In this document: positions 25,150 to 32,817 of the stretch, piece after piece | Layout of the letters: each line of letters opens with the position of its first letter | Position numbering within the stretch: position 1 is the first letter of the stretch | Assembly: GCA_003153555.1 (NCBI GenBank) | Contig: PLZS01000113.1 | Span: forward strand, 1 to 36,623 | Length of the DNA stretch: 36,623 bases | Source of the DNA: Candidatus Melainabacteria bacterium | Lineage (GTDB): Bacteria; Cyanobacteriota; Vampirovibrionia; Obscuribacterales; Obscuribacteraceae | Direction of reading: 5' to 3' | The notes under the pieces: generated by a model | Database searches by the model: none | Told to the model about the DNA's origin: nothing | Seen by the model: the letters and a program-made list of their open reading frames with translations, nothing else | Made by a program: the position numbers and the translations under genes

Positions 25150-26512
25150 AGCGAGCCGAAGTCAGACGACTTCAAAAGCACTCAGAAGTCAACGAGGCGC
25201 GATCCTGCCCCTCGTTGTCTTCACTCTTATTGTCTCAGTTGCTTTCCTTGGCCTGGCGGTGGATGTGATGCGCACCGTTCACGCTGCATCAGCAATCCAA
25301 TACGCATCACAAGTCTCTGCGCTCTATTCGTATCAGTATGCGTTTAACACTAATGGCACTTTGAAGTCCGGTAGATTTGAAAATAATGTCTTGCAAGAGT
25401 TGCAGGTGGCCAGTGGTTCAGGTGGTAAAGCCTGGAATTTGGCACCAGCCGGACCCAATAAAAGTGTCACTCAAACTCCGGTTCAGTTCGATAGCAGCGA
25501 CATAACTGTTTTGAACAATCCAAATGATCCAGGAGACTATTTCCTTCAGGTACGTGCACGTCGTGACGGCACGGATGGTTTGACAATGTTTTTTCTGCCC
25601 GCCATATTCGCTTTTAACGGGATCGCCGGATTGCCTGTTCCTCCGAATGTCAAACAAGCGAATCCATTTCGCATCACTGAAGTAATTGTTCAACCTGCAT
25701 CTCGTATCGGCGCCGGGTTGTCCAACAACATGGCACCGCTCCAACCGGATTCACGTTTGATTGGCACAGCCACTTTCCCTCTGGCAATCAGTAACAAGCA
25801 ATTTTCTATCGCTGCTCAACCATCTCAGGCTCTGACTACCTACACAGTTGATTTGGTCAGTTCCAAAAATCCTGGAAATGCTGCCCCTGATCATATTCAG
25901 GGTGCATTCGTAAACGTCTTTAAGACAGGTGGACTTCAGTATTACGGCGGCGGCCAAGGCAACGTCGCGCTCACTCAACTATATGGAAATCTCAGTTATT
26001 TTTCCAATCCCAATGCAGCAAATGCTTTGCCTCCGGCCGTCGTGGAGCGTGGCAGTCAGATCTCAGCATTCGATCCAAACGATCCGATTTATCAACAACA
26101 AGCGCAAAAGTTGCTTACAGCCAGAGTGAAATCAGTGCCTGTAGGACCGGGAGCTTTCTATATTTTGCCTGTCATCCGCGATAATCCTGTGTTTTCTGGT
26201 GCTGGTAACAAGGTCGTTGGCTTTGCTCGAATGGCTCTGATTTCGGTGATATTGGATAGCAATGGTGTGGTGACGGCCCTTAAGTTCAATATCGGTGGTT
26301 CTTATCCAATGGCGAACGCCACGGTCGGCACCGCCCTGGCATCAGTGCCTTCAGTAACAGGAGTTTCAATGCCGGCGCTTCAAATTCCTGCCGAACAAGC
26401 GTTTGCACCCAGAACATTTGATGGTCCATCCAACTCGATTGCAGTACGACCGCGTGGAGTGGTAATGGCTCCTGCACTATCTCCAAGAACAATAGTTGGA
26501 GGTCCGCTATGA
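25127..26512 (+). CDS. tadG: TadG-like Flp pilus assembly protein
   Basis: After the N-terminal motif RSQRGAILPLVVFTLIVSVA (the Tad/TadE-like membrane anchor) comes about 400 residues of exported sequence without a recognised fold. No vWA metal site was found. The best ribosome binding site in the region is AAGGAG at 25114-25119, but the in-frame codons behind it are ATT (25124) and CTG (25127) with no ATG, GTG or TTG. CTG 25127 is listed. An upstream GTG at 25049 has no ribosome binding site. The gene overlaps cpaB by 23 bases and shares ATGA with the next gene. Confidence 0.75.
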   Translation: MYRSAQSKASRSQTTSKALRSQRGAILPLVVFTLIVSVAFLGLAVDVMRTVHAASAIQYASQVSALYSYQYAFNTNGTLKSGRFENNVLQELQVASGSGGKAWNLAPAGPNKSVTQTPVQFDSSDITVLNNPNDPGDYFLQVRARRDGTDGLTMFFLPAIFAFNGIAGLPVPPNVKQANPFRITEVIVQPASRIGAGLSNNMAPLQPDSRLIGTATFPLAISNKQFSIAAQPSQALTTYTVDLVSSKNPGNAAPDHIQGAFVNVFKTGGLQYYGGGQGNVALTQLYGNLSYFSNPNAANALPPAVVERGSQISAFDPNDPIYQQQAQKLLTARVKSVPVGPGAFYILPVIRDNPVFSGAGNKVVGFARMALISVILDSNGVVTALKFNIGGSYPMANATVGTALASVPSVTGVSMPALQIPAEQAFAPRTFDGPSNSIAVRPRGVVMAPALSPRTIVGGPL

Positions 26513-27321
26513 ATATTCGCAGCCCTCTTCTGCGTGACGCGAAAAATGAAGCTTCAGGAGTGGACTTACAGGATGCCGTGATCGCGGTCATCGGCAGTAA
26601 AGGCGGAGTAGGTGGCACTACTCTGGCAATCAATTTGGCTGCTTCGCTCGGTCAAAGATCGAGCGGCACAGCGGTAACTTTAGTTGATGCAAACTTGCAA
26701 CAACCAGATGCAGCTCTTATGTTGGCGTGCGAGCCACAGCATTCAGTTGTTGAGCTTTTCAAAAGATCTGCAGCGTTAGAAAATCAGATCATCGAAGCTT
26801 GCCGATGTGAGTTGAGCTCAACATCTGGCTTTAGACTCGTGAGCCCTCCACTGGACGGCAGCGCCGCCTCCGAGAATAACCTGTCAGAATTAGTGAAAGT
26901 TATTCCTTCAATTGGCAACGTCTCCAACGGCATTGTTATCGATTTGCCGAAAAACTTGGATCGCTATCTTGTTACGATGCTGGATTTGGCGTCAGTGATA
27001 GTCCTTGTTTTGGAGCCCAATTTGTTGTCGATTGCCGCTGCGAAGCGATGGTTGGCAGCCTTTGAAGACCTTGATTATCCTGCCGAAAAAATATTGTTAG
27101 TGGCGAACAGGCTTGGTGGCAAGTTCAAGTTCGTCGAAGAGCAGCTTTTCGTCAGCTTCTCCGGTTACGAAATTTTGCGTCTTCCAAATGCCTATTCGCT
27201 TAGTGAGTCCTGTGCAATTGCCGGTGCGCCAATTGTAGTTAAGCATCCAAAAGACAATTATTCTAAGGCGATGCGAATCGTTGCGGCATCTGTGTATGAC
27301 CGACTCAAGCAAACTACCTGA
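26509..27321 (+). CDS. tadZ: TadZ/CpaE-like MinD-family ATPase
   Basis: The 270-residue protein has the deviant Walker A GSKGGVGGTT (residues 29-38) and VDANLQQPDAALML as the MinD/ParA switch region, followed by VIDLPKNLDRYLV and VVLEPNLLSIAAAKRWL. TadZ places the pilus machine at the cell pole. No N-terminal receiver-like domain is present, unlike many CpaE. The start overlaps the previous stop (ATGA), so translation is coupled. It is 36 bases before tadA. Confidence 0.9.
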   Translation: MNIRSPLLRDAKNEASGVDLQDAVIAVIGSKGGVGGTTLAINLAASLGQRSSGTAVTLVDANLQQPDAALMLACEPQHSVVELFKRSAALENQIIEACRCELSSTSGFRLVSPPLDGSAASENNLSELVKVIPSIGNVSNGIVIDLPKNLDRYLVTMLDLASVIVLVLEPNLLSIAAAKRWLAAFEDLDYPAEKILLVANRLGGKFKFVEEQLFVSFSGYEILRLPNAYSLSESCAIAGAPIVVKHPKDNYSKAMRIVAASVYDRLKQTT

Positions 27322-27357
27322 AGAACACCGATTGGGCGCACTATAGGGAAGAACTAA

Positions 27358-28845
27358 ATGTCCAAACTGAGAGAGTTACTTTTCAAAGATCAAGATACGT
27401 CTGAGGATGGTATCAAGGTCGATGGCGTTCAAAGCCCGGTCTCAGCACCCGTGCAACCAAAACCTCAGACGATTAAAGAGCAGTCAACCACAGGTCTTTC
27501 GCTTCGCGGATCAGTCATTTCTGGTAAGAAGGAGAAGAAATCAGGTGCACCTGACGCTGCACAGATCTATCAAACACTCAAAACTAAAATTCATAATCGG
27601 TTGATTGAAAATCTCGACGTCAATGCGTTGATGCAATTAAACGGCAATGATGCGCTTGAAGCTGCAATCGAACGTACTGTTCATATTCTGTTGGACGAAG
27701 AACGCCTGCCTCTATCTACTGTTGAACGGCATAATATAGTCAGAGATGTCTTGTACGAAACTTTGGGACTAGGGCCGCTAGAGCCGCTGCTGTCCGACCC
27801 TGATGTAAACGACATCCTCGTCAATGGTGCACACAGCGTTTGGATTGATCAGAACGGACGATTGAAACAAACGGATATTCATTTTAAAGATGACAATCAT
27901 CTACTTCATGTGATTAACAGAATCGTCTCGCGAGTTGGTCGCCGTGTCGATGAATCATCTCCTATTGTTGACGCTAGGTTGCCTGATGGCTCTCGCGTAA
28001 ACGCGATTATAGCCCCACTTTCGATTGACGGACCGATCTTATCAATTCGCAGATTCCGTCCGAATCCATTTCAATTGGAAGACTTGATTTCCAAGAATAC
28101 ATTGTCGGCCAACATGGCGGAGTTTTTGGAAAAGGCGGTGCGTGCGCGGCTAAACATCCTGGTCTCGGGAGGTACGTCAGCAGGAAAAACTACCCTTCTA
28201 AATGTTTTGTCTGGTCACATATCCGACGACGAGCGCATCGTCACCATTGAAGACACAGCCGAATTGCGCTTGCAGCAGCGCCATGTGATTCGGTTGGAGT
28301 CGCGTCCGGCCAATATCGAGGGACAAGGTGCTGTAAGTCAAAGAGAATTAGTAAAAAACGCTTTGCGTATGCGTCCAGATCGCATCGTCGTAGGTGAAGT
28401 GCGCGGACCAGAAGCTCTGGATATGCTGCAAGCCATGAATACGGGGCATGAAGGCTCTTTGACTACGGTTCACGCAAACTCGGCTCGTGATGCTTTGAGC
28501 AGGCTTGAGACGCTGGTCTTGTTAGGCGGCGTTGAACTTTCTCAGCGCAGCATCCGAGAACAGATCGGTTCAGCCTTTGATTTGGTTGTTCAAATCAAGA
28601 GACTTATTGATGGAACACGACGAGTCGTAAGCATTACAGAAGTCACAGGTGTGCAAGAAGGCGTAATTAGTTTGCAGGACATCTTTGAGTTCAAACAAAC
28701 TGGGCTTGATTCAGAAGGGAAAGTAGCCGGAAGTCACGAGGCTTGCGGAATCAGACCGTTAGTGGAGTACAAATTCACAGAAGCCGGAATTGATCTGAGC
28801 AGCGACCTTTTCACCTCAAAGCTAGATGAGGCAATAGTCGAATGA
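27358..28845 (+). CDS. tadA: Flp pilus secretion ATPase TadA/CpaF
   Basis: TadA is the hexameric motor for Flp pilus extension and possibly retraction. The 495-residue protein has Walker A GGTSAGKTTLL (near residue 272), DERIVTIEDTAELRL, the Asp box LRMRPDRIVVGEVRG and the His box TTVHANSARDALSRLE, all typical. A variable N-terminal 75 residues, Ser/Lys-rich, precedes the conserved part. The C-terminal extension after about residue 440 is longer than average. It overlaps tadB by 4 bases (ATGA). Confidence 0.96.
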   Translation: MSKLRELLFKDQDTSEDGIKVDGVQSPVSAPVQPKPQTIKEQSTTGLSLRGSVISGKKEKKSGAPDAAQIYQTLKTKIHNRLIENLDVNALMQLNGNDALEAAIERTVHILLDEERLPLSTVERHNIVRDVLYETLGLGPLEPLLSDPDVNDILVNGAHSVWIDQNGRLKQTDIHFKDDNHLLHVINRIVSRVGRRVDESSPIVDARLPDGSRVNAIIAPLSIDGPILSIRRFRPNPFQLEDLISKNTLSANMAEFLEKAVRARLNILVSGGTSAGKTTLLNVLSGHISDDERIVTIEDTAELRLQQRHVIRLESRPANIEGQGAVSQRELVKNALRMRPDRIVVGEVRGPEALDMLQAMNTGHEGSLTTVHANSARDALSRLETLVLLGGVELSQRSIREQIGSAFDLVVQIKRLIDGTRRVVSITEVTGVQEGVISLQDIFEFKQTGLDSEGKVAGSHEACGIRPLVEYKFTEAGIDLSSDLFTSKLDEAIVE

Positions 28846-29807
28846 ACGAATTAAAAATTGTGCTGGCTGTATTCCTTTTCTCTGCCGTCGTCGGCTTCTT
28901 TATCATCAAACAGCTCCAATTACGCAATCAAAAGAAGTTGCTTTCACAGCGACTCTCGTCTTGGATTGAGGCCGCCCCTGCTGTTGAAAATGAGCCTAAA
29001 ACTCTATTGAAAACCGATCGACCTTTCGGTGACGGTTTGCTCTCTTCATTTGGTGGTTTCTCTCTGGCGAAAAAGGTCGAGACTCTGGTTGTGCAGTCTG
29101 GTGTGCAGATATCAGCCGCGACTTTGATTCTTGCATCAGCGTTTCTTTTTCTGGTGCCTGTTTCTTTGTCCATGATTCTTCAGTTTGATCCGTTAATAGC
29201 CGGCGCCATAGGCTTAACCCTCTCATTGCTGCCTTTCGTCTACATATTTTCTAAACGTGATGCGTTGCGCAGAAAATTCACTGAGCAATTGCCGGATGCG
29301 ATTGACTTGATGATTTCAGTATTGCGCAGCGGTCACAGCATCCCCCAAGCTGTGAAAACCGTCAGTCAGGAATTGCCTGCCCCATGCGGAGCTGAGTTTG
29401 CAGAAGTTTTGCAGCGTATGAATCTAGGACAACCGCTGTCTGAAGCTCTTGTGTATACGTGTGATAAATTTCGCTCATTTGAATTGGATTTGATGAGGAG
29501 AGCGATCGCAATTCAGTCTGAGGTTGGCGGGAGCTTGGCTGAGTTGCTCGACAAGACCAATATCACTCTGCGTCAGCGTCTTAAGTTGGTTCGTCAGGTC
29601 ACGGTGCTAACCGCGCAGAGTCGATTGACCGCAATTGTTGTGGGACTGTTGCCGATATTCATGGCGATCGGAATGCAGACCATTAATCCCGGATATTTGC
29701 AGCCGCTTGTGGAAACTAGTTTTGGCAAGACCTTGTTGGCTGTGGCGATAGTACTGCAGGTAGTTGGAATCTTTATTATGAAGAAAATGTCTACGGTTAA
29801 GGTGTGA
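28842..29807 (+). CDS. tadB: Flp pilus inner-membrane platform protein TadB
   Basis: The 321-residue type II secretion F-domain protein has an N-terminal membrane helix (about residues 4-24), two helices near 90-135, and the T2SSF core containing QLPDAIDLMISVLRSGHSI and AIAIQSEVGGSLAELLDKT, followed by two C-terminal helices. With TadC it forms the platform driven by TadA. ATGA overlap with tadA gives translational coupling, and only one base separates it from tadC. Confidence 0.94.
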   Translation: MNELKIVLAVFLFSAVVGFFIIKQLQLRNQKKLLSQRLSSWIEAAPAVENEPKTLLKTDRPFGDGLLSSFGGFSLAKKVETLVVQSGVQISAATLILASAFLFLVPVSLSMILQFDPLIAGAIGLTLSLLPFVYIFSKRDALRRKFTEQLPDAIDLMISVLRSGHSIPQAVKTVSQELPAPCGAEFAEVLQRMNLGQPLSEALVYTCDKFRSFELDLMRRAIAIQSEVGGSLAELLDKTNITLRQRLKLVRQVTVLTAQSRLTAIVVGLLPIFMAIGMQTINPGYLQPLVETSFGKTLLAVAIVLQVVGIFIMKKMSTVKV

Positions 29808-29808
29808 A

Positions 29809-30660
29809 ATGACAGCATCAATGATTTTCGAATACCCCGAATTCTTTCTAGCTGCTCTTGCCGGCGGGCTGTTTTTCTTTCTCACTAAAACCGGTGACAG
29901 TGGGCGCTTTTACTTGCCAACCTTGATTACGGAACCAGCTGTTTCGATCATCTCTGCATTGCCGGCAAAATATGTGACATGGCTGATGCAGCTTCAGAAT
30001 TGGTCAGGTTGGCGTTCTAATACTGCTTTTGGGTTGCTCTCAGCGATTAAGGTGTTCGTACCAATCTTGTTGTTGGGCACGCTGGCCTTTTTACGTCTGG
30101 AGATCGCTCTGGCCATTATGTTGGCATCATTCTTCGTGCCGGATGCAGTGCTTGCGATTACTACCAAAAGACGTCAGCAACAAATTCGAGAATCTCTGCC
30201 ACAGGCATTAGACTTGATGGTTCTGTGCGTTGATGCTGGACTTGGTTTGGATGCTACTCTGCAAAGGATTGCAGCCGAAAAAACTATTGTGGCAATTGCG
30301 CTAAACGAAGAATTGCTTACTCTAGGTAGAGACGTGGTGCTTGGTATGGAGAGGGAGCGTGCCTATCAAGAACTGTTTCGAAGAACAGGTGTGGATGAAC
30401 TAAAGGCGCTTGGTTCTTCTCTCAATCAGTCTGCCAAACTGGGCTTGAGTATCGCCAAAGTACTGCGCAGTCAGGCTGATTTTCTGAGAATGAAGTTGAG
30501 CCAAAAAGCTGAAGAAAAAGCAGCCAGACTGCCGATTCTGATGGCTTTTCCACTATGGTTCTGTGTAATGCCGGCCTTAATGGTCGTATTGCTCGCTCCA
30601 TCGATGATCACGTTTTTCGAGAATGCTCCGTCTTCATTCGCTCGTGAGATCGTCAAATAA
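29809..30660 (+). CDS. tadC: Flp pilus inner-membrane platform protein TadC
   Basis: The 283-residue partner of TadB has two early membrane regions (about residues 8-25 and 75-115) and the T2SSF core with LPQALDLMVLCVDAGLGLD and LGTSLNQSAKLG-like helices. AEEKAARLPILMAFPLWFCV leads into the last membrane helix. It is the last recognisable Tad gene here. No secretin, prepilin peptidase or TadD-type gene follows within the window. The stop codon is followed 8 bases later by the R3 repeat cluster. Confidence 0.94.
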   Translation: MTASMIFEYPEFFLAALAGGLFFFLTKTGDSGRFYLPTLITEPAVSIISALPAKYVTWLMQLQNWSGWRSNTAFGLLSAIKVFVPILLLGTLAFLRLEIALAIMLASFFVPDAVLAITTKRRQQQIRESLPQALDLMVLCVDAGLGLDATLQRIAAEKTIVAIALNEELLTLGRDVVLGMERERAYQELFRRTGVDELKALGSSLNQSAKLGLSIAKVLRSQADFLRMKLSQKAEEKAARLPILMAFPLWFCVMPALMVVLLAPSMITFFENAPSSFAREIVK

Positions 30661-30668
30661 CCTGTGTT

Positions 30669-30816
30669 AATCCTAGGATAGCCTGTCCGAGGAGGGCCTA
30701 TGCAGCAAGCTGCTCGGCTCCTGCAGCCAAGCTGCCCGGCATAATCCTAGGATAGCCTGTGCAGCCAAGCTGCCCGGCATAATCCTAGGATAGCCTGTGC
30801 AGCCAAGCTGCCCGGC
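30669..30816 (+). repeat. dispersed palindromic repeat cluster R3
   Basis: After tadC the cluster starts TAATCCTAGGATAGCCTGTC, followed by the CCGAGGAGGGCCTATGCAGC module. Two perfect tandem 38-base units (30741-30778 and 30779-30816) then begin ATAATCCTAGGATAGCCTGT and end GCAGCCAAGCTGCCCGGC. GAGGAGGG at 30689 precedes ATG 30700, which opens a 14-codon frame reading MQQAARLLQPSCPA and ending at 30744. The cluster ends about 20 bases before the cytochrome gene. Confidence 0.88.
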
Positions 30817-30835
30817 ATAATCATGAATTGTGTGA

Positions 30836-31405
30836 ATGATATGGTTTGCTATGGGTGCTCTCGTGAAAAGTGATTTGCGCGGTTTCGGGCTCGGTGTCTT
30901 AGCGACTGTTTTGATTATCCCAGGCACCGCATATGGCATCATATTATCCGGCAGTATCAGTCCGCGTGCCGACGAGCCGATTCAACCGCTTGAGCGCTGG
31001 GCGGCTGAAAACTCCTTGCGTGCTTATCTTAAGAGTAATACGCCGAAAACTGTGAACCCACTCAAACCGATTTCTGCAGATTTGAAAGCCGGTGCGACAT
31101 TGTATGTACACAATTGTGCTTTTTGTCATGGTTATGCCAATTCGAGCACGTCGAAAACCGCCCACGGTTTATATCTGCGTCCACCGGTTTTTGCCAATGA
31201 TGACTTGTCCGAAGACGAGGATGGTCAGATTTATTGGTACATCGATCACGGTGTGAAATTGACTAGCATGCCTTCTTATAACAAGACATTGAAGGAAAAG
31301 GAAATTTGGCAACTTGTCTTGTTCGTCAAGAACATGAAGAAGTTGCCTCCTGATGTGGAGAGTTATTGGACGACCGCAGCGGCCCATCCAGTAATCGAAC
31401 AATAA
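30836..31405 (+). CDS. membrane-anchored monohaem cytochrome c
   Basis: The product has an N-terminal hydrophobic anchor or uncleaved signal (about residues 16-38) and a class I cytochrome domain. The haem motif is CAFCH (Cys94, Cys97, His98) after KAGATLYVHN, and the likely sixth ligand is the Met in TSMPSYNKTL near the C-terminal helix EIWQLVLFVKNM. This suggests periplasmic electron transfer. The start is uncertain: ATG 30836, ATG 30851 or GTG 30863, the last giving a typical KSDLRGFGLGVL beginning. The last codons and the stop belong to a tandem repeat at 31389. Confidence 0.88.
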   Translation: MIWFAMGALVKSDLRGFGLGVLATVLIIPGTAYGIILSGSISPRADEPIQPLERWAAENSLRAYLKSNTPKTVNPLKPISADLKAGATLYVHNCAFCHGYANSSTSKTAHGLYLRPPVFANDDLSEDEDGQIYWYIDHGVKLTSMPSYNKTLKEKEIWQLVLFVKNMKKLPPDVESYWTTAAAHPVIEQ

Positions 31406-31482
31406 GTCGACCAATAAACCATATCCAGTCATCGACGAATAAATCGAACAATAAATCCATATCGAGTCAGCGAACAGTAAAT
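31389..31482 (+). repeat. imperfect 37-38 base tandem repeat
   Basis: Copy one (31389-31425) and copy two (31426-31463) are related by a few substitutions. Both contain CAATAAA-type pieces, start CAGTAATCGA or CAGTCATCGA and end CCATATC. A partial third copy (31464-31482) starts GAGTCAGCGAACAGTAAAT. The first copy includes the last codons and stop of the cytochrome gene. The function is unknown, and local slippage duplication is the simplest origin. Confidence 0.75.
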
Positions 31483-31602
31483 GCGATCGTGGCGGATGGC
31501 TTGTCATGCGTTATTGAATTGCTTTCAGTAATTTATGGCTGTCTCATTTACCTTATAATGGACATCGAGAGAGTTGCCTTCTTGTTAATCGGAAATCACT
31601 CA

Positions 31603-32523
31603 ATGAAGATCTCAATAATCAAAGAAAGTTCGGTTCCAATTCGCGACCAACTTATTGAGCAGATTGGTTTGCAGATTGCTTCAGGAACGCTCAAAGGCAA
31701 AGAAAAACTGCCTAGCATTCGAGCTCTCGCGCAACGCTTGGGCATTCACTACAGCACTGTGACCGCGGCCTACAATCACTTGGCTGACGTAGGTTTGCTT
31801 GATGTTAGACAGGGGAGTGGTGTCAGGGTGGCCGGCAAAGCAGCGCCGGAGCATAGCAACGACAAAATCGATCTCAATGAGCTGTTTAAGGACTTTCTGG
31901 CACGCATCTCAGAGTATGGATATTCGCGAGCCGATTTGGATAAGTGCTTCGAGCAAATTACAAAGCGACAACCTGTAAAGCGTATTCTCGCTGTGGATAG
32001 AAATCGCGATTTCCATGAGCTGTTACTGAAAGAATTGAAACCACATTTCTCGGTTCCTGTAGAAACCTGTACTGTCGAGGACGTTTTGGCAAACCCCCAT
32101 ATGATGGATGACTCATTGGTGGTGACCAGTCTCTATCACCTTTTCTCATTTCAGCAAGTGGTGCCTGATCCAACGAGACTGGTGGCATGCAACATTGAAC
32201 CGGGCCGGCCAGAGCTGGATTCCATCAATGACTTGCCGAAAGGCAGCCTGGTACTTCTGGTTTCCGGTTCACAAACAATGTTGAATATGGCGACAAAATT
32301 GCTTGCTGCTACCCGTGGTGAAGAAGTTGCAGTTCGCTCAGTGTTGACATCCGATCAGAAAGAACTGACCTATATGTTGAAGCACGCCAACCTCGTCATT
32401 TGCGACAGCTCGAGTGAAACTGTTGTTATCCCGAGCGCAGGAAAAACCAGAGTACTAGTCTTCAGGCTCTATGCACCCAATACTATCGACCTGATAAAAG
32501 ACCGACTTGCTAAGTGGGGATAA
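31603..32523 (+). CDS. GntR-family regulator with unusual C-terminal domain
   Basis: The 306-residue protein has an N-terminal GntR winged helix typical of the YtrA-like group: VPIRDQLIEQIGLQIASGTL, then LPSIRALAQRLGIHYSTVTA and LLDVRQGSGVRVAG. A linker leads to an alpha/beta domain (residues about 120-306) with strands such as RILAVDRN, SLVVTSL, RLVACNIEP and GSLVLLVSG that looks like two Rossmann-like halves. It is neither UTRA, FCD nor an aminotransferase domain. The frame is open upstream to 31366, but the ATG at 31603 is where the domain starts. The ligand is unknown. Confidence 0.82.
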   Translation: MKISIIKESSVPIRDQLIEQIGLQIASGTLKGKEKLPSIRALAQRLGIHYSTVTAAYNHLADVGLLDVRQGSGVRVAGKAAPEHSNDKIDLNELFKDFLARISEYGYSRADLDKCFEQITKRQPVKRILAVDRNRDFHELLLKELKPHFSVPVETCTVEDVLANPHMMDDSLVVTSLYHLFSFQQVVPDPTRLVACNIEPGRPELDSINDLPKGSLVLLVSGSQTMLNMATKLLAATRGEEVAVRSVLTSDQKELTYMLKHANLVICDSSSETVVIPSAGKTRVLVFRLYAPNTIDLIKDRLAKWG

Positions 32524-32817
32524 CTATCGTTATTTGCTCTAGGGCTTGTTAACGATGTTCTTTTGACCCTGGTCACCACTTGCAGTGCAAGTTCTCTGGG
32601 CCGTCAAAGAAAGGCTGAAGAATTGAGCGTGGTCGTAGAAATCTAGTCCGATATTGCTTGTGATGCTGTAATCCAAAAGTCGACCGGCACTCATGATTCG
32701 ACGAAGCAATGATGAATGGAGCAAAAGTAGCAGCACTCAATGGCGTAATTAATCTCAATAAAAGTTACGCCACTGTCTGGTACTGTTTGCAACTGATCGG
32801 CAATTGCTTATGCTTGG
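32524..32817. other. intergenic region between the GntR-type and EamA genes
   Basis: This is 294 bases with no convincing gene. It contains a perfect palindrome ACTTGCAGTGCAAGT (32578-32592, 7-bp arms) and a smaller GACCCTGGTC nearby (32565-32574). The first is operator-like and could be a site for the neighbouring regulator. A 65-codon frame on the - strand (32539-32736) has no recognisable family and may be a gene remnant. Confidence 0.45.

Noticed and set aside
30741..30816. Possible CRISPR array
   Set aside because: The 38-base units are directly adjacent without spacers and are self-complementary repeats; no cas gene is present.
32539..32736. 65-codon frame on the - strand in the GntR-EamA gap
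   Set aside because: No recognisable family or ribosome binding site, and an overlapping frame of similar length exists; kept only as a possible remnant.
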